From Dokdonia sinensis (GTDB taxonomy: Bacteria > Bacteroidota > Bacteroidia > Flavobacteriales > Flavobacteriaceae), in the NCBI RefSeq assembly GCF_003688895.1, contig NZ_REFV01000001.1:165503-229502 (forward strand): DNA of 64,000 bases. The letters run 5' to 3'. Shown piece after piece: positions 17,901 through 25,062 of the stretch; position 1 is the stretch's first letter, and every line of letters begins with the position of its first letter. The notes under the pieces are model-generated. The model made no database searches. It had not been told where the DNA came from and saw only the letters and a program-made list of their open reading frames with translations. Position numbers and translations under genes: made by a program.

Positions 17901-19968
17901 CAAATGCCGGGTTTACGGAGTCCAACTTCACCTTTGTATTCATCACCAAATCCAAATTTTCATCCTTAAAATCTAGATCTATATCTCCTTTTCCGTTTTT
18001 GATATTTCCTCTCAATTTCAAAGCCGAAAAGTCATATCCAGCATATTCCAATTTCTCAAACTGAGAATCCAGCACGACATCCAGCGTGTTTACATTGCTT
18101 CCACTACCGCGCGCCATGGCGTTAAAGGTGAGGGTTCCTATTTTTTCGTTTTGGAGAATTTTCCCTAATTGTAATTCTTGCACCGCAATTTTGGTGTCAA
18201 AAGCGATGTCATTCTGGTTTTTAAATGTGCCATCTACTATCACAACACCTTCAGGAATGGTGAGCGTGGCCTTTGCTTTAAGGTCATCCATAGCACCTCT
18301 AACGTTACCCGCGAGACGCATCGTTGCGGGAAGTTTTATTCCCAGCGAATCTTCATTTACAAATTGTAAAAGGTCTTCTCTGGTGGTCGAGGCTGTTAAT
18401 GATGGTAAATATAACCCCAGATTTTCTACATCTGTCGGATTTTCAATCGTTCCGTTAAGGGCGATTTTTGTTTGTCCCCAAGAAGCGTTAGACGGGTCTA
18501 TTTGTAATTGCTGTAAGGTTCCTTGGAGCTTGAGATTTGTGTTTATACGCTTTCGCGAAAGCGTACTAAAATATTCATTCTTCCGTAGGTCTGGCTGAAA
18601 CTGAAATGCAGTCGTTAGATCTACCGAAGCTTCTGGAAGGTCAATTGCCACTCGCACAATTTCTGGTTTATTAATGAGCGCGTTAAATGATGGATAATCT
18701 AAGTTGATATCGCCCGAAATATAACTGCTGTTTACCCCTGCATACAACCCTCTAGCCGAAAGTTTATTCTTATCCCATTTAAAATCTGTTTCTAGACGGT
18801 TTACTTTAAAACCACTTCGGTCTGTAAAAGAAACTTCTTGTAGGTTTATAAGGACATTTTCTGGTTCGTAGTTGATGTCCTGTGCTTTCAGGTTTATTGC
18901 CGTGAGCTGGAGATTTTCTGGATTAAAAACTCCAGGGACGTTAGGCGTTGTGCCTATTTTAGAAGAAAAGGCTACGTTTTCAAATATAAACGAGTTTCCT
19001 TTTACCGCCAGCGGTGGCCACGGTATTAACTGCTCCTCGCCCGCTACTGGTGTTGTGTTTGTATTTTCTGTGGATATTCCTTCAAACGCCATAACAGCAT
19101 CTTTAAGAAAAAGGCTGTTTGCTTCATATCGCTGGTCAGAAAGTGTGATAGCCATTTCTGAACCCTCAATTTCTGGAAAGAATCCTTCGAAATCTATGTT
19201 GTCAACTTTTGAGGAAAAGTCAAGGTCAAAATTGGTAATATTTAAATCTCCCACTTCAAAATACGGGAGCGCACTTTCGGTTGTATCTGAAACCACGGTG
19301 GGCGGTAGTTGGGTGACTTTTACTTGGGTGTTACTTAAAGTAAGATCACCTGCTGTAAAACGCATATTCTCAAGGTCGAGTTTATCCATCTCAAGATTGA
19401 GCTTGCCTATTTTAAAAGAACTAACGATTTCGCCAGTGTAGTCGTTGAACTCGATGTCAAAGTTTGAAAAGTCCAATGTGCCTATTTCAATTTCGGGGTT
19501 TGTGGTTTGCTCTTTCGCGACAGCGGTAGTATCAGCTGTGGCAAAGGCATCCATTAAAAATTGATAATTGAATTGTTCTGAGATGGAGTCTTTCTCGATT
19601 TTGGCGACTAAACCGTCCCAAGTGGCGCTCTTTAAATGATATTTTGTTCCTTTTATGAGAGGCATTAACTCAACGGACGCCTCAAGCGAATTAGAATAAA
19701 TTAACGTATCTCCTGCGGTGTCTTCTAGGTATAAGCCCTCTATCTGTAGATTCCCATCAAATGTTAGAAATAGCCTTTCTATCTCAACCCTTGTATTTGT
19801 TTTGTTTGAAACATAAGAAGTTGCCTTGTTTACGATTATATTTTGTCCCCACTCGCTTCGTATGGCGAGTACTAAAAGAAGAAATAGCACTAAAAATACC
19901 AGCACTACTTTTCCCAATATGCGCAACCACTTATATGCTTTTTTCTTTTTTGTTTGGGGTTTGTTCAT
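14923..19968 (-). CDS. tamB: Translocation and assembly module protein TamB
   Basis: Very large protein (1681 residues) with a basic N-terminus and a single signal-anchor helix (about 14-33, VVLVFLVLFLLLVLAI). A long repetitive beta-rich (beta-taco) periplasmic body follows, typical of AsmA/TamB lipid-transport-like proteins. The DUF490/TamB C-terminal domain is roughly 1180-1640 (DIMTRKDDEV, GRYTVDDGHYEASLYG, TGVKLDFGLDSYTD). The last 30 residues are a Lys/Glu-rich charged tail. A palindrome copy (core 18549-18562) is read STLSRKRI inside the body. A minus-strand -7 box, TAGCTTTG, lies at 19991-19998. Forms an envelope-spanning pair with TamL. Confidence 0.93.
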   Translation of the reverse strand: MNKPQTKKKKAYKWLRILGKVVLVFLVLFLLLVLAIRSEWGQNIIVNKATSYVSNKTNTRVEIERLFLTFDGNLQIEGLYLEDTAGDTLIYSNSLEASVELMPLIKGTKYHLKSATWDGLVAKIEKDSISEQFNYQFLMDAFATADTTAVAKEQTTNPEIEIGTLDFSNFDIEFNDYTGEIVSSFKIGKLNLEMDKLDLENMRFTAGDLTLSNTQVKVTQLPPTVVSDTTESALPYFEVGDLNITNFDLDFSSKVDNIDFEGFFPEIEGSEMAITLSDQRYEANSLFLKDAVMAFEGISTENTNTTPVAGEEQLIPWPPLAVKGNSFIFENVAFSSKIGTTPNVPGVFNPENLQLTAINLKAQDINYEPENVLINLQEVSFTDRSGFKVNRLETDFKWDKNKLSARGLYAGVNSSYISGDINLDYPSFNALINKPEIVRVAIDLPEASVDLTTAFQFQPDLRKNEYFSTLSRKRINTNLKLQGTLQQLQIDPSNASWGQTKIALNGTIENPTDVENLGLYLPSLTASTTREDLLQFVNEDSLGIKLPATMRLAGNVRGAMDDLKAKATLTIPEGVVIVDGTFKNQNDIAFDTKIAVQELQLGKILQNEKIGTLTFNAMARGSGSNVNTLDVVLDSQFEKLEYAGYDFSALKLRGNIKNGKGDIDLDFKDENLDLVMNTKVKLDSVNPAFDVDLNLKGADLEKLGITQENIKAKFKLDATFIGNAERFNVESHITEGLAVYGNEPYYLGDITLDARIRQDSTDVQFKSQIINADLKSNVSPQALATALQRKFKSYVTDSTYMDTLVNPASMELKLYARQTTLLSEVLLPGLDRLDSISGNIQFDEGAGTLVADIEAPYIKYGSSIIDSVYVHLKGDEKNLVFESGLANLTAGPLAMQRTFLDGSVSDQTLFLDFNAYQGEERLAHIQSETRSENDTIVFHINPKDLIFNKKEWEIGASNKMRLAENHIRFEDFTLSRNAQRFEVSSSVAGRDKYHIGLLFENFKLSTLTSLLNPEEPLVNGLAQGSFIVEDPFMDAGIVADVTVNDFKAATVPLGTMTVKAAQNLSGKYDMAVAVKGDNVDVDLKGDYVASAEGAALNLLLDINKVKMKVVEGFLDESIAQTEGSLSGKIKIDGIPNAPDYKGTINFNNASLLVNAFNSTFKLPEEQIKVDNSGIYLNQFTIKDGADNSFIVDGGILTEDIANPKFNLTLKANDFQALNSTAEDYDFFYGKVAVTADLAITGDLNIPKVRGSMKVNEGSNFTMTVPESQLDVQEREGVVIFVNKENPDDIMTRKDDEVANATLTGYDVDVTARVDKNSTLKIIIDERSGDNFQVSGSGDFQAGLEPNGRTTLSGRYTVDDGHYEASLYGLVKRRFRIAPGSTITWQGDPLDASMDVRAIYELETSASGLMAVRTAGESTGITNKYQQKLNFLVYLNVDGELLSPDISFALDMPEDEQGQLGGEVYGQVQQLNNQEDELNKQVFSLLVLNRFFPGSGSDGSAGGPASIARDNVNNVLAGQLNNFSDKLIGGTGVKLDFGLDSYTDYQGDAPQSRTQLDISASKKLLNDRLIVQVGSAVDLEGSSQASGEGAPVIGNVSLEYLLTENGRYRLKGFRRNEFESVIDGQLIVTGIALIFNREFNKFSELFRKPIVEEVEKTEAQKEKEEQKEKEKKADDWEKDGDN
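18546..18565. repeat. Dispersed palindrome inside tamB
   Basis: Perfect 20-bp copy (TACGCTTTCG plus its reverse complement). It is translated in frame as TLSRKR in the middle of the TamB body. Confidence 0.95.
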
Positions 19969-19990
19969 CGAGCGTGTTTGTAATAGAATT

Positions 19991-19998
19991 CAAAGCTA
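19991..19998 (-). promoter_or_regulatory. -7 promoter box of tamB-tamL
   Basis: Minus-strand TAGCTTTG matches TAnnTTTG, 22 bases before the tamB ATG. Confidence 0.5.
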
Positions 19999-20095
19999 AA
20001 ATGTTAAAGCTTATTAATAGTGAAATCTATCATAAAAAGAGTAATCTTCACCATTGTGATATCCTTTAAATACAGGGCGAAAGCAAGAACACTAT

Positions 20096-20103
20096 TAGTT
20101 TTG
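20096..20103 (+). promoter_or_regulatory. -7 promoter box of the carotenoid operon
   Basis: TAGTTTTG matches TAnnTTTG exactly. Its last two bases are shared with the left arm of the inverted repeat at 20102-20131, so an operator-bound repressor would sit at the transcription start. Confidence 0.55.
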
Positions 20104-20131
20104 TTTAAAATTTAACTACAAAACTTAAACA
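20102..20131. promoter_or_regulatory. TGTTTAA-N16-TTAAACA inverted repeat (putative CarH operator)
   Basis: Perfect 7-bp arms at 20102-20108 and 20125-20131, between the -7 box and the regulator ATG at 20176. Same arms and spacing as at 11081-11110. It fits autorepression of the regulator-crtI-crtB-crtZ operon. Confidence 0.6.
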
Positions 20132-20175
20132 GCGATTAATGATTTTATTAAATTTACAAGATCAACATTTGTTCA

Positions 20176-21105
20176 ATGGATAATATTGTTAAGACAAAAT
20201 TCAGCATTAAAGACTTAGAGGGATTAAGTGGGATTAAAGCCCATACGATACGCATCTGGGAGAAACGCTACACACTTTTGGAGCCACGCAGGACAAGCAC
20301 AAACATAAGAACATACTCACTTGCAGATTTACAAAAATTACTAAATGTTGTTTTCCTATTAGAAAATGGACATAAAATTTCTAAAATAGCTCAGAAATCT
20401 ACTAGTGAGATTGCAAGTACAGTAGCAACTATTGTTGCAGACCAAAGCTTGAGCAACAAAAACCACGCAATCAACTCATTTAAGATTGCAATGATGAATT
20501 TTGATCAAGCTCTGTTTCATAAGACCTTTGATACGCTAATAAAGGAAAAGACCTTTGCCGAAATCTTTTATGAGTCTTTTCTGCCATTATTACACGAGAT
20601 AGGATTGTTATGGCAAACGGATACCATCAATCCGTCCCACGAACATTTTATTTTTAATCTGATAAAGCAAAAAATACTTTTAAGCATTGAAAGAAAACAG
20701 AGAGAGGTAAAACCTGATGAATCTAAAACGTTTGTACTTTTTCTTCCAGAAAATGAGATACACGAATTAGGCTTACTTTTTCTGAATTATGAAATTGTAA
20801 GTCAAGGATTTAAAGTTATTTACTTAGGACAAAGTATAGAATTAAACAGTCTCCAATACTTATCACTCAATCATCCTAATATTTCTTTTGTCACTTACTT
20901 TACTGTAAAACCAGATAACGAAGACTTACCAGCATATTTTGACGAATACGATGATATGTTCGGAAAGCAAAACATACCTTTATATGTATTAGGAACAAAA
21001 TCGGATCATATAGATGAGCCGAGTCTTCCCAAGAGTATAAGAGTAATGCTAAGTATAAGAGAATTTGTAAACATTATTAAAAAGGACACGCCTGTATATG
21101 CCTAA
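20176..21105 (+). CDS. MerR/CarH-type regulator with B12-binding light-sensor domain
   Basis: Transcription factor of 309 residues. N-terminal MerR winged helix about 8-75 (FSIKDLEGLSGIKAHTIRIWEKRY). A four-helix cobalamin-cap domain about 95-175 contains W146-x9-E156-H157. A Rossmann-like B12 domain from about 184 contains E194-x-H196-x-x-G199. These are the two signature motifs of CarH, which holds DNA in the dark as an adenosylcobalamin-bound tetramer and is released by light. All named residues are present, so B12 binding is likely. It heads the carotenoid operon and overlaps crtI by 8 bases. B12-independent relatives exist, so photochemistry needs testing. Confidence 0.88.
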   Translation: MDNIVKTKFSIKDLEGLSGIKAHTIRIWEKRYTLLEPRRTSTNIRTYSLADLQKLLNVVFLLENGHKISKIAQKSTSEIASTVATIVADQSLSNKNHAINSFKIAMMNFDQALFHKTFDTLIKEKTFAEIFYESFLPLLHEIGLLWQTDTINPSHEHFIFNLIKQKILLSIERKQREVKPDESKTFVLFLPENEIHELGLLFLNYEIVSQGFKVIYLGQSIELNSLQYLSLNHPNISFVTYFTVKPDNEDLPAYFDEYDDMFGKQNIPLYVLGTKSDHIDEPSLPKSIRVMLSIREFVNIIKKDTPVYA

Positions 21106-22555
21106 AAAAGTTATCGTAGTAGGTTCAGGATTCTCCTCCCTGTCTGCCTCTTGCTATCTTGCCAAAGATGGTTATGATGTACATCTTTATGAAAAGAATG
21201 ACACACTAGGAGGTAGAGCGCGACAATATAAAAGAGATGGTTTCACCTTTGATATGGGACCGAGTTGGTACTGGATGCCAGATATTTTTGAGAAGTTCTT
21301 TAGAGATTTTGGCAAAAAAGTCTCAGATTATTACAGTTTAGAAAAATTAGACCCAGCTTATTACGTATGGTTTAAGGATGAAGTGGTAACCATAGGCGAT
21401 ACAATAGAAAAAATTGCAACTGAGTTTGAGCGTATTGAGCCAGGGAGTTCTCCTAAGCTTAAGAAATTTATTAAGAAAGCTGGAAAGAACTACGATATCG
21501 CTATAAACGATGTAGTAAATAAGCCTGGGCTTTCTCCTTTCGAACTGGTTACACCAGAGACAGCAGTACGCGTAGGTCAATTTTTTAAAACCATAAGCGA
21601 TGACGTGCGCAAGGAATTTAAAAATGAAAAATTGGTTTCCATTCTAGAGTTTCCAGTCTTGTTTTTAGGTGCAAAACCTAATAAAACGCCTGCATTTTAT
21701 AGATTTATGAATTACGCAGATTTCGGATTGGGCACTTGGCATCCTAAAGGCGGAATGCATGAGGTTATCAAAGGAATGATTACACTGGCAGAATCACTTG
21801 GAGTGATGATGACAACAGGTGCTGGAGTAGAAAAAATTTCTGTAAAAAATGGGCAAGCAAATGGTGTTTATATAGACGGGAAATTCATAGAAGCAGATTT
21901 TGTATTATCTGGGGCAGATTACCATCATACGGAGACCTTATTAGAATCTGAGCATAGACAGTACTCAGAAAAATACTGGGACTCACGCACATTTGCTCCT
22001 TCTTCCCTACTTTTTTATGTTGGGTTTGACAAGAAATTTAATACTGTAGCACACCATAATTTGTTTTTTGATACTGATTTTGATGAGCACGCACGTACGA
22101 TTTATGATGATTTAACGTGGCCTGAAGAACCTTTGTTTTATGCTAATTTCCCTTCGGCAAATGATGAGACTATGGCTCCAGAAGGAAAAGAAAATGGTTT
22201 CTTTTTAATCCCAATCGCCCCAGGAGTCGAAGATACAGAGGAACTTAGAGAAGAATATTTCCACATCATAATGGAACGTTTAGAGGAGCTTTCAGGAGAA
22301 AATTTCCGCGAAAGCATCCTTTTTAAAGAGTCATTTTGTGTTAAAGATTTTATAAAAGAATACAATTCATATAAGGGCAACGCGTACGGAATGGCGAATA
22401 CGTTGAAACAGACGGCCTTTTTACGTCCTGGACTACGTAGTAAAAAAGTAAAAAATTTGTATTTTACTGGACAATTGACAGTTCCTGGACCTGGAGTTCC
22501 TCCAGCACTCATATCTGGTAAGCTATCTGCTCAATTAATTGCAAAAAAGAATTAG
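21098..22555 (+). CDS. crtI: Phytoene desaturase
   Basis: FAD-dependent desaturase that introduces double bonds into phytoene to give lycopene. The 485 residues match the family. The N-terminal dinucleotide-binding motif VVGSGFSSLSASCYLAKDG (about 6-24) is followed by LYEKNDTLGGRA. The conserved FTFDMGPSWYWMPD and the C-terminal carotenoid signature (NLYFTGQLTVPGPGVPPALISGKLSA) are clear. It overlaps the regulator gene by 8 bases and crtB follows after 7 bases, so the genes are one operon. Membrane-associated. The short gap to a strong crtB context supports balanced expression. Confidence 0.95.
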   Translation: MPKKVIVVGSGFSSLSASCYLAKDGYDVHLYEKNDTLGGRARQYKRDGFTFDMGPSWYWMPDIFEKFFRDFGKKVSDYYSLEKLDPAYYVWFKDEVVTIGDTIEKIATEFERIEPGSSPKLKKFIKKAGKNYDIAINDVVNKPGLSPFELVTPETAVRVGQFFKTISDDVRKEFKNEKLVSILEFPVLFLGAKPNKTPAFYRFMNYADFGLGTWHPKGGMHEVIKGMITLAESLGVMMTTGAGVEKISVKNGQANGVYIDGKFIEADFVLSGADYHHTETLLESEHRQYSEKYWDSRTFAPSSLLFYVGFDKKFNTVAHHNLFFDTDFDEHARTIYDDLTWPEEPLFYANFPSANDETMAPEGKENGFFLIPIAPGVEDTEELREEYFHIIMERLEELSGENFRESILFKESFCVKDFIKEYNSYKGNAYGMANTLKQTAFLRPGLRSKKVKNLYFTGQLTVPGPGVPPALISGKLSAQLIAKKN

Positions 22556-22562
22556 AAGTACT

Positions 22563-23402
22563 ATGAAATCATTATTTGACACCGTTTCAAAAAGCTGTGC
22601 TAAGGTTGTAACCCAATCTTACAGTACTTCTTTTGCCAGCGCGACAAAAATGCTTGACCCGTCTATAAGGCAAGATATTTATAACATTTACGGATTTGTG
22701 CGCTTTGCAGATGAGATCGTAGATTCCTTTCACGATTATAATAAAGAGGTGCTTTTTGAGCGATTTGAGCAAGACCTGCGCCACGCTCTCGAGGATAAAA
22801 TTAGCTTGAATCCTATACTAAATGCCTTTCAAGAGACGGTTCATAAATTTGATATAGAGCAGGAGCATATAGACGCTTTTATGAAAAGTATGCGTCTAGA
22901 CTTAACAAAGTCAGACTACCTGACAGATGCAGAATATAGAGAATACATTTACGGAAGTGCAGATGTTGTAGGTCTTATGTGTCTTACCGTTTTTGTGCAA
23001 GGTGACAAATTAAAATTCAATACACTTAAGGAAAGCGCGATGAGTCTAGGCTCCGCTTTCCAAAAGGTGAATTTCTTGCGTGACCTCAAAGCGGACTTTG
23101 AAGGATTGAGTAGAACGTATTTTCCAAATACAAACCTCGCAGACCTAGACGAAGCGGCAAAACAAAATATTATTGCAGACATAGAGGCCGATTTTGCCAA
23201 AGGACTAGCAGGAATAAACAAACTTCCGATAGAGGCAAAGTTTGGAGTGTATACGGCCTATCGCTATTACAAAAAGCTTCTTACAAAACTCAAAAAAGTC
23301 CCCTCTGCCGAAATTAAAAATACCCGCGTACGCGTGCCAGACTACGTCAAAGCTAGTCTTCTCGCTCGTAGCTATGTAAAATATCGTTTAAACTTAATTT
23401 AA
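22563..23402 (+). CDS. crtB: Phytoene synthase
   Basis: Condenses two geranylgeranyl diphosphates into phytoene, the first committed carotenoid step. From ATG 22563 the protein has 279 residues, typical for CrtB; starting further upstream would overlap crtI. The two Mg-binding aspartate motifs are present: DEIVD in YGFVRFADEIVDSF (about 50-54) and DLKAD in NFLRDLKADF (about 180-184). SYSTSFASATKML near the start matches squalene/phytoene synthases. Lies between crtI and crtZ. Confidence 0.95.
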   Translation: MKSLFDTVSKSCAKVVTQSYSTSFASATKMLDPSIRQDIYNIYGFVRFADEIVDSFHDYNKEVLFERFEQDLRHALEDKISLNPILNAFQETVHKFDIEQEHIDAFMKSMRLDLTKSDYLTDAEYREYIYGSADVVGLMCLTVFVQGDKLKFNTLKESAMSLGSAFQKVNFLRDLKADFEGLSRTYFPNTNLADLDEAAKQNIIADIEADFAKGLAGINKLPIEAKFGVYTAYRYYKKLLTKLKKVPSAEIKNTRVRVPDYVKASLLARSYVKYRLNLI

Positions 23403-23421
23403 AAGAATACCCCTTATACTC

Positions 23422-23889
23422 ATGCAAACACTACTTTGGATACTCGTTTTTTTAATGACATTCGTCGTGATGGAATTTCTCGCTTGGGCAACGCATAAAT
23501 ATGTGATGCACGGCTTTTTGTGGTCATTGCATCAAGACCATCATCATAAGAAACACAACTCGTGGTGGGAAAAAAATGATCTATTTTTCATTTTTTACGC
23601 TTTGGTTTCTATAGGCTGTTTCTTGCTTTGGAGCTTTGAAGGTGTTTGGATAGGATTGCCTATCGGGCTTGGTATTTTTGCTTATGGACTTGCCTATTTT
23701 GGCGTGCACGATATCTTTATTCACCAGCGTTTTAAGCTGTTCCGCAATGCAAATGGCTGGTATGGAAAAGCCTTGAGACGCGCGCACAAAATGCACCATA
23801 AACATTTGGGAAAAGATGACGGAGAATCCTTTGGAATGCTCTTTCCTCCTATTAAGTATTTTAAGCAGGCGAGGGCGAGTAAGCGGTAG
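23422..23889 (+). CDS. crtZ: Beta-carotene hydroxylase
   Basis: Di-iron membrane hydroxylase that converts beta-carotene to zeaxanthin. The 155 residues are hydrophobic with about four membrane segments and the full histidine set: HKYVMHG, HQDHHHKKH, HDIFIHQRF and HKMHHKH. Last gene of the operon, 19 bases after crtB. No lycopene cyclase (crtY) follows, so beta-carotene must be made with a cyclase encoded elsewhere. Confidence 0.95.
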   Translation: MQTLLWILVFLMTFVVMEFLAWATHKYVMHGFLWSLHQDHHHKKHNSWWEKNDLFFIFYALVSIGCFLLWSFEGVWIGLPIGLGIFAYGLAYFGVHDIFIHQRFKLFRNANGWYGKALRRAHKMHHKHLGKDDGESFGMLFPPIKYFKQARASKR

Positions 23890-23898
23890 TTTCTATTC

Positions 23899-23920
23899 AC
23901 CCTTCGGCTACGCTCAGGGT
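23899..23920. repeat. TTCGGCTNCGCTCA hairpin repeat, intergenic copy
   Basis: Imperfect palindrome with outer arms ACCCT / AGGGT around TTCGGCTACGCTC. A second copy with compensating arm changes lies at 24741-24760. Found just after crtZ; no T-tract. Confidence 0.7.
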
Positions 23921-24030
23921 TCGAGATTATTTGATATTTCCGTTTGGAAACGCTTTATTTTATTCCCGCTTTCGCGAAAGTTTACTCCTTTTTACTATCA
24001 TCTACTGACTAAGGACTACCGACTAATCAC

Positions 24031-24038
24031 TACGTTTG
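24031..24038 (+). promoter_or_regulatory. -7 promoter box of the epimerase gene
   Basis: TACGTTTG matches TAnnTTTG. Its last base is only 5 bases before the ATG at 24043, so the transcript may be leaderless. Confidence 0.45.
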
Positions 24039-24042
24039 CACT

Positions 24043-25062
24043 ATGCAACACACATCACTCGTCACCGGCGGAGCAGGATTTATAGGAAGTCACGTAGCAC
24101 GCCAATTACTTAAACTGAACCATCAGGTTATTATACTTGATGATTTGTCTGGTGGTTTTAAAGAGAACATTCCCGAAGGTTGCATTTTTATACAAGGTTC
24201 GATCACAGATGTCGATCTAGTCAATGCCATTTTTGAGAAATATAATTTTGATTACGTCTATCACTTAGCGGCATACGCCGCCGAAGGCTTGAGCCATTTT
24301 ATTAGAAGGTTTAATTACCAAAACAACCTCATCGGGAGCGTTAATCTTATCAATGCTTCAGTAAATCACAACATCAAATGTTTCATTTTTACGAGTTCAA
24401 TCGCCGTCTACGGGACACAAGATTTACCGCTTAAAGAATCTCAAAAACCACAACCCGAAGACCCTTATGGGATCGCCAAATACGCCGTGGAAATGGATCT
24501 CGAGAACGCCCACAAAATGTTTGGCTTAGATTATATCATATTCCGACCGCATAATGTATATGGTCCTGGACAGAATATAGGCGACAAGTACCGCAATGTT
24601 GTGGGAATTTTTATGAATCAGATACTTAAGGGTGAACCCTTGACTATTTTTGGCGATGGAGAACAGACGCGCGCGTTTACATATATAGACGATGTGGCTC
24701 CGTATATTGCTGGAAGTTTCGACTTATTAAACAAAACGGACACTTCGGCTCCGCTCAGTGGCCGTGAGGCTATTTTTAATATAGGTTCTGATTCTGAAAT
24801 TACGGTGAAGAAATTGGCTCTAGAAATAGGTAAAGCGATGCAAAAAGAAGCGCAAATAACCCATCTAGACCAACGTGAAGAAGTAGTACACGCCTACTCC
24901 GACCATTCCCATTTCAATAGGGTGTTTAACCCAAAACCCTCCACCTCTCTCGCCGAAGGTCTGGCTAAAACCGTTGCGTGGGTTAAAAAGCACGGAGCAA
25001 GAGAAAGTAGTACTTTTAAGAATATAGAAATCCAGAAAAATCTTCCTAAGTCTTGGCAGTAA
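24043..25062 (+). CDS. NAD-dependent epimerase/dehydratase (UDP-glucose 4-epimerase-like)
   Basis: Extended short-chain dehydrogenase of 339 residues acting on a nucleotide sugar in the cytoplasm. NAD-binding motif TGGAGFIGSH lies at about 7-16, the catalytic Ser in FTSSIAVYG and the YxxxK pair in DPYGIAKYAVE. FRPHNVYGPGQN and FTYIDDVA are typical of UDP-sugar epimerases; the exact sugar cannot be read from sequence. The following glycosyltransferase gene overlaps by 10 bases. A TTCGGCTNCGCTCA hairpin repeat lies within the coding region at 24741-24760 (reads DTSAPLSG). Likely makes the donor for the neighbouring transferase. Confidence 0.9.
   Translation: MQHTSLVTGGAGFIGSHVARQLLKLNHQVIILDDLSGGFKENIPEGCIFIQGSITDVDLVNAIFEKYNFDYVYHLAAYAAEGLSHFIRRFNYQNNLIGSVNLINASVNHNIKCFIFTSSIAVYGTQDLPLKESQKPQPEDPYGIAKYAVEMDLENAHKMFGLDYIIFRPHNVYGPGQNIGDKYRNVVGIFMNQILKGEPLTIFGDGEQTRAFTYIDDVAPYIAGSFDLLNKTDTSAPLSGREAIFNIGSDSEITVKKLALEIGKAMQKEAQITHLDQREEVVHAYSDHSHFNRVFNPKPSTSLAEGLAKTVAWVKKHGARESSTFKNIEIQKNLPKSWQ
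24741..24760. repeat. TTCGGCTNCGCTCA hairpin repeat inside the epimerase gene
   Basis: CACTTCGGCTCCGCTCAGTG. Compared with the copy at 23899-23920 one arm base and its partner differ in a compensating way. Confidence 0.7.
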
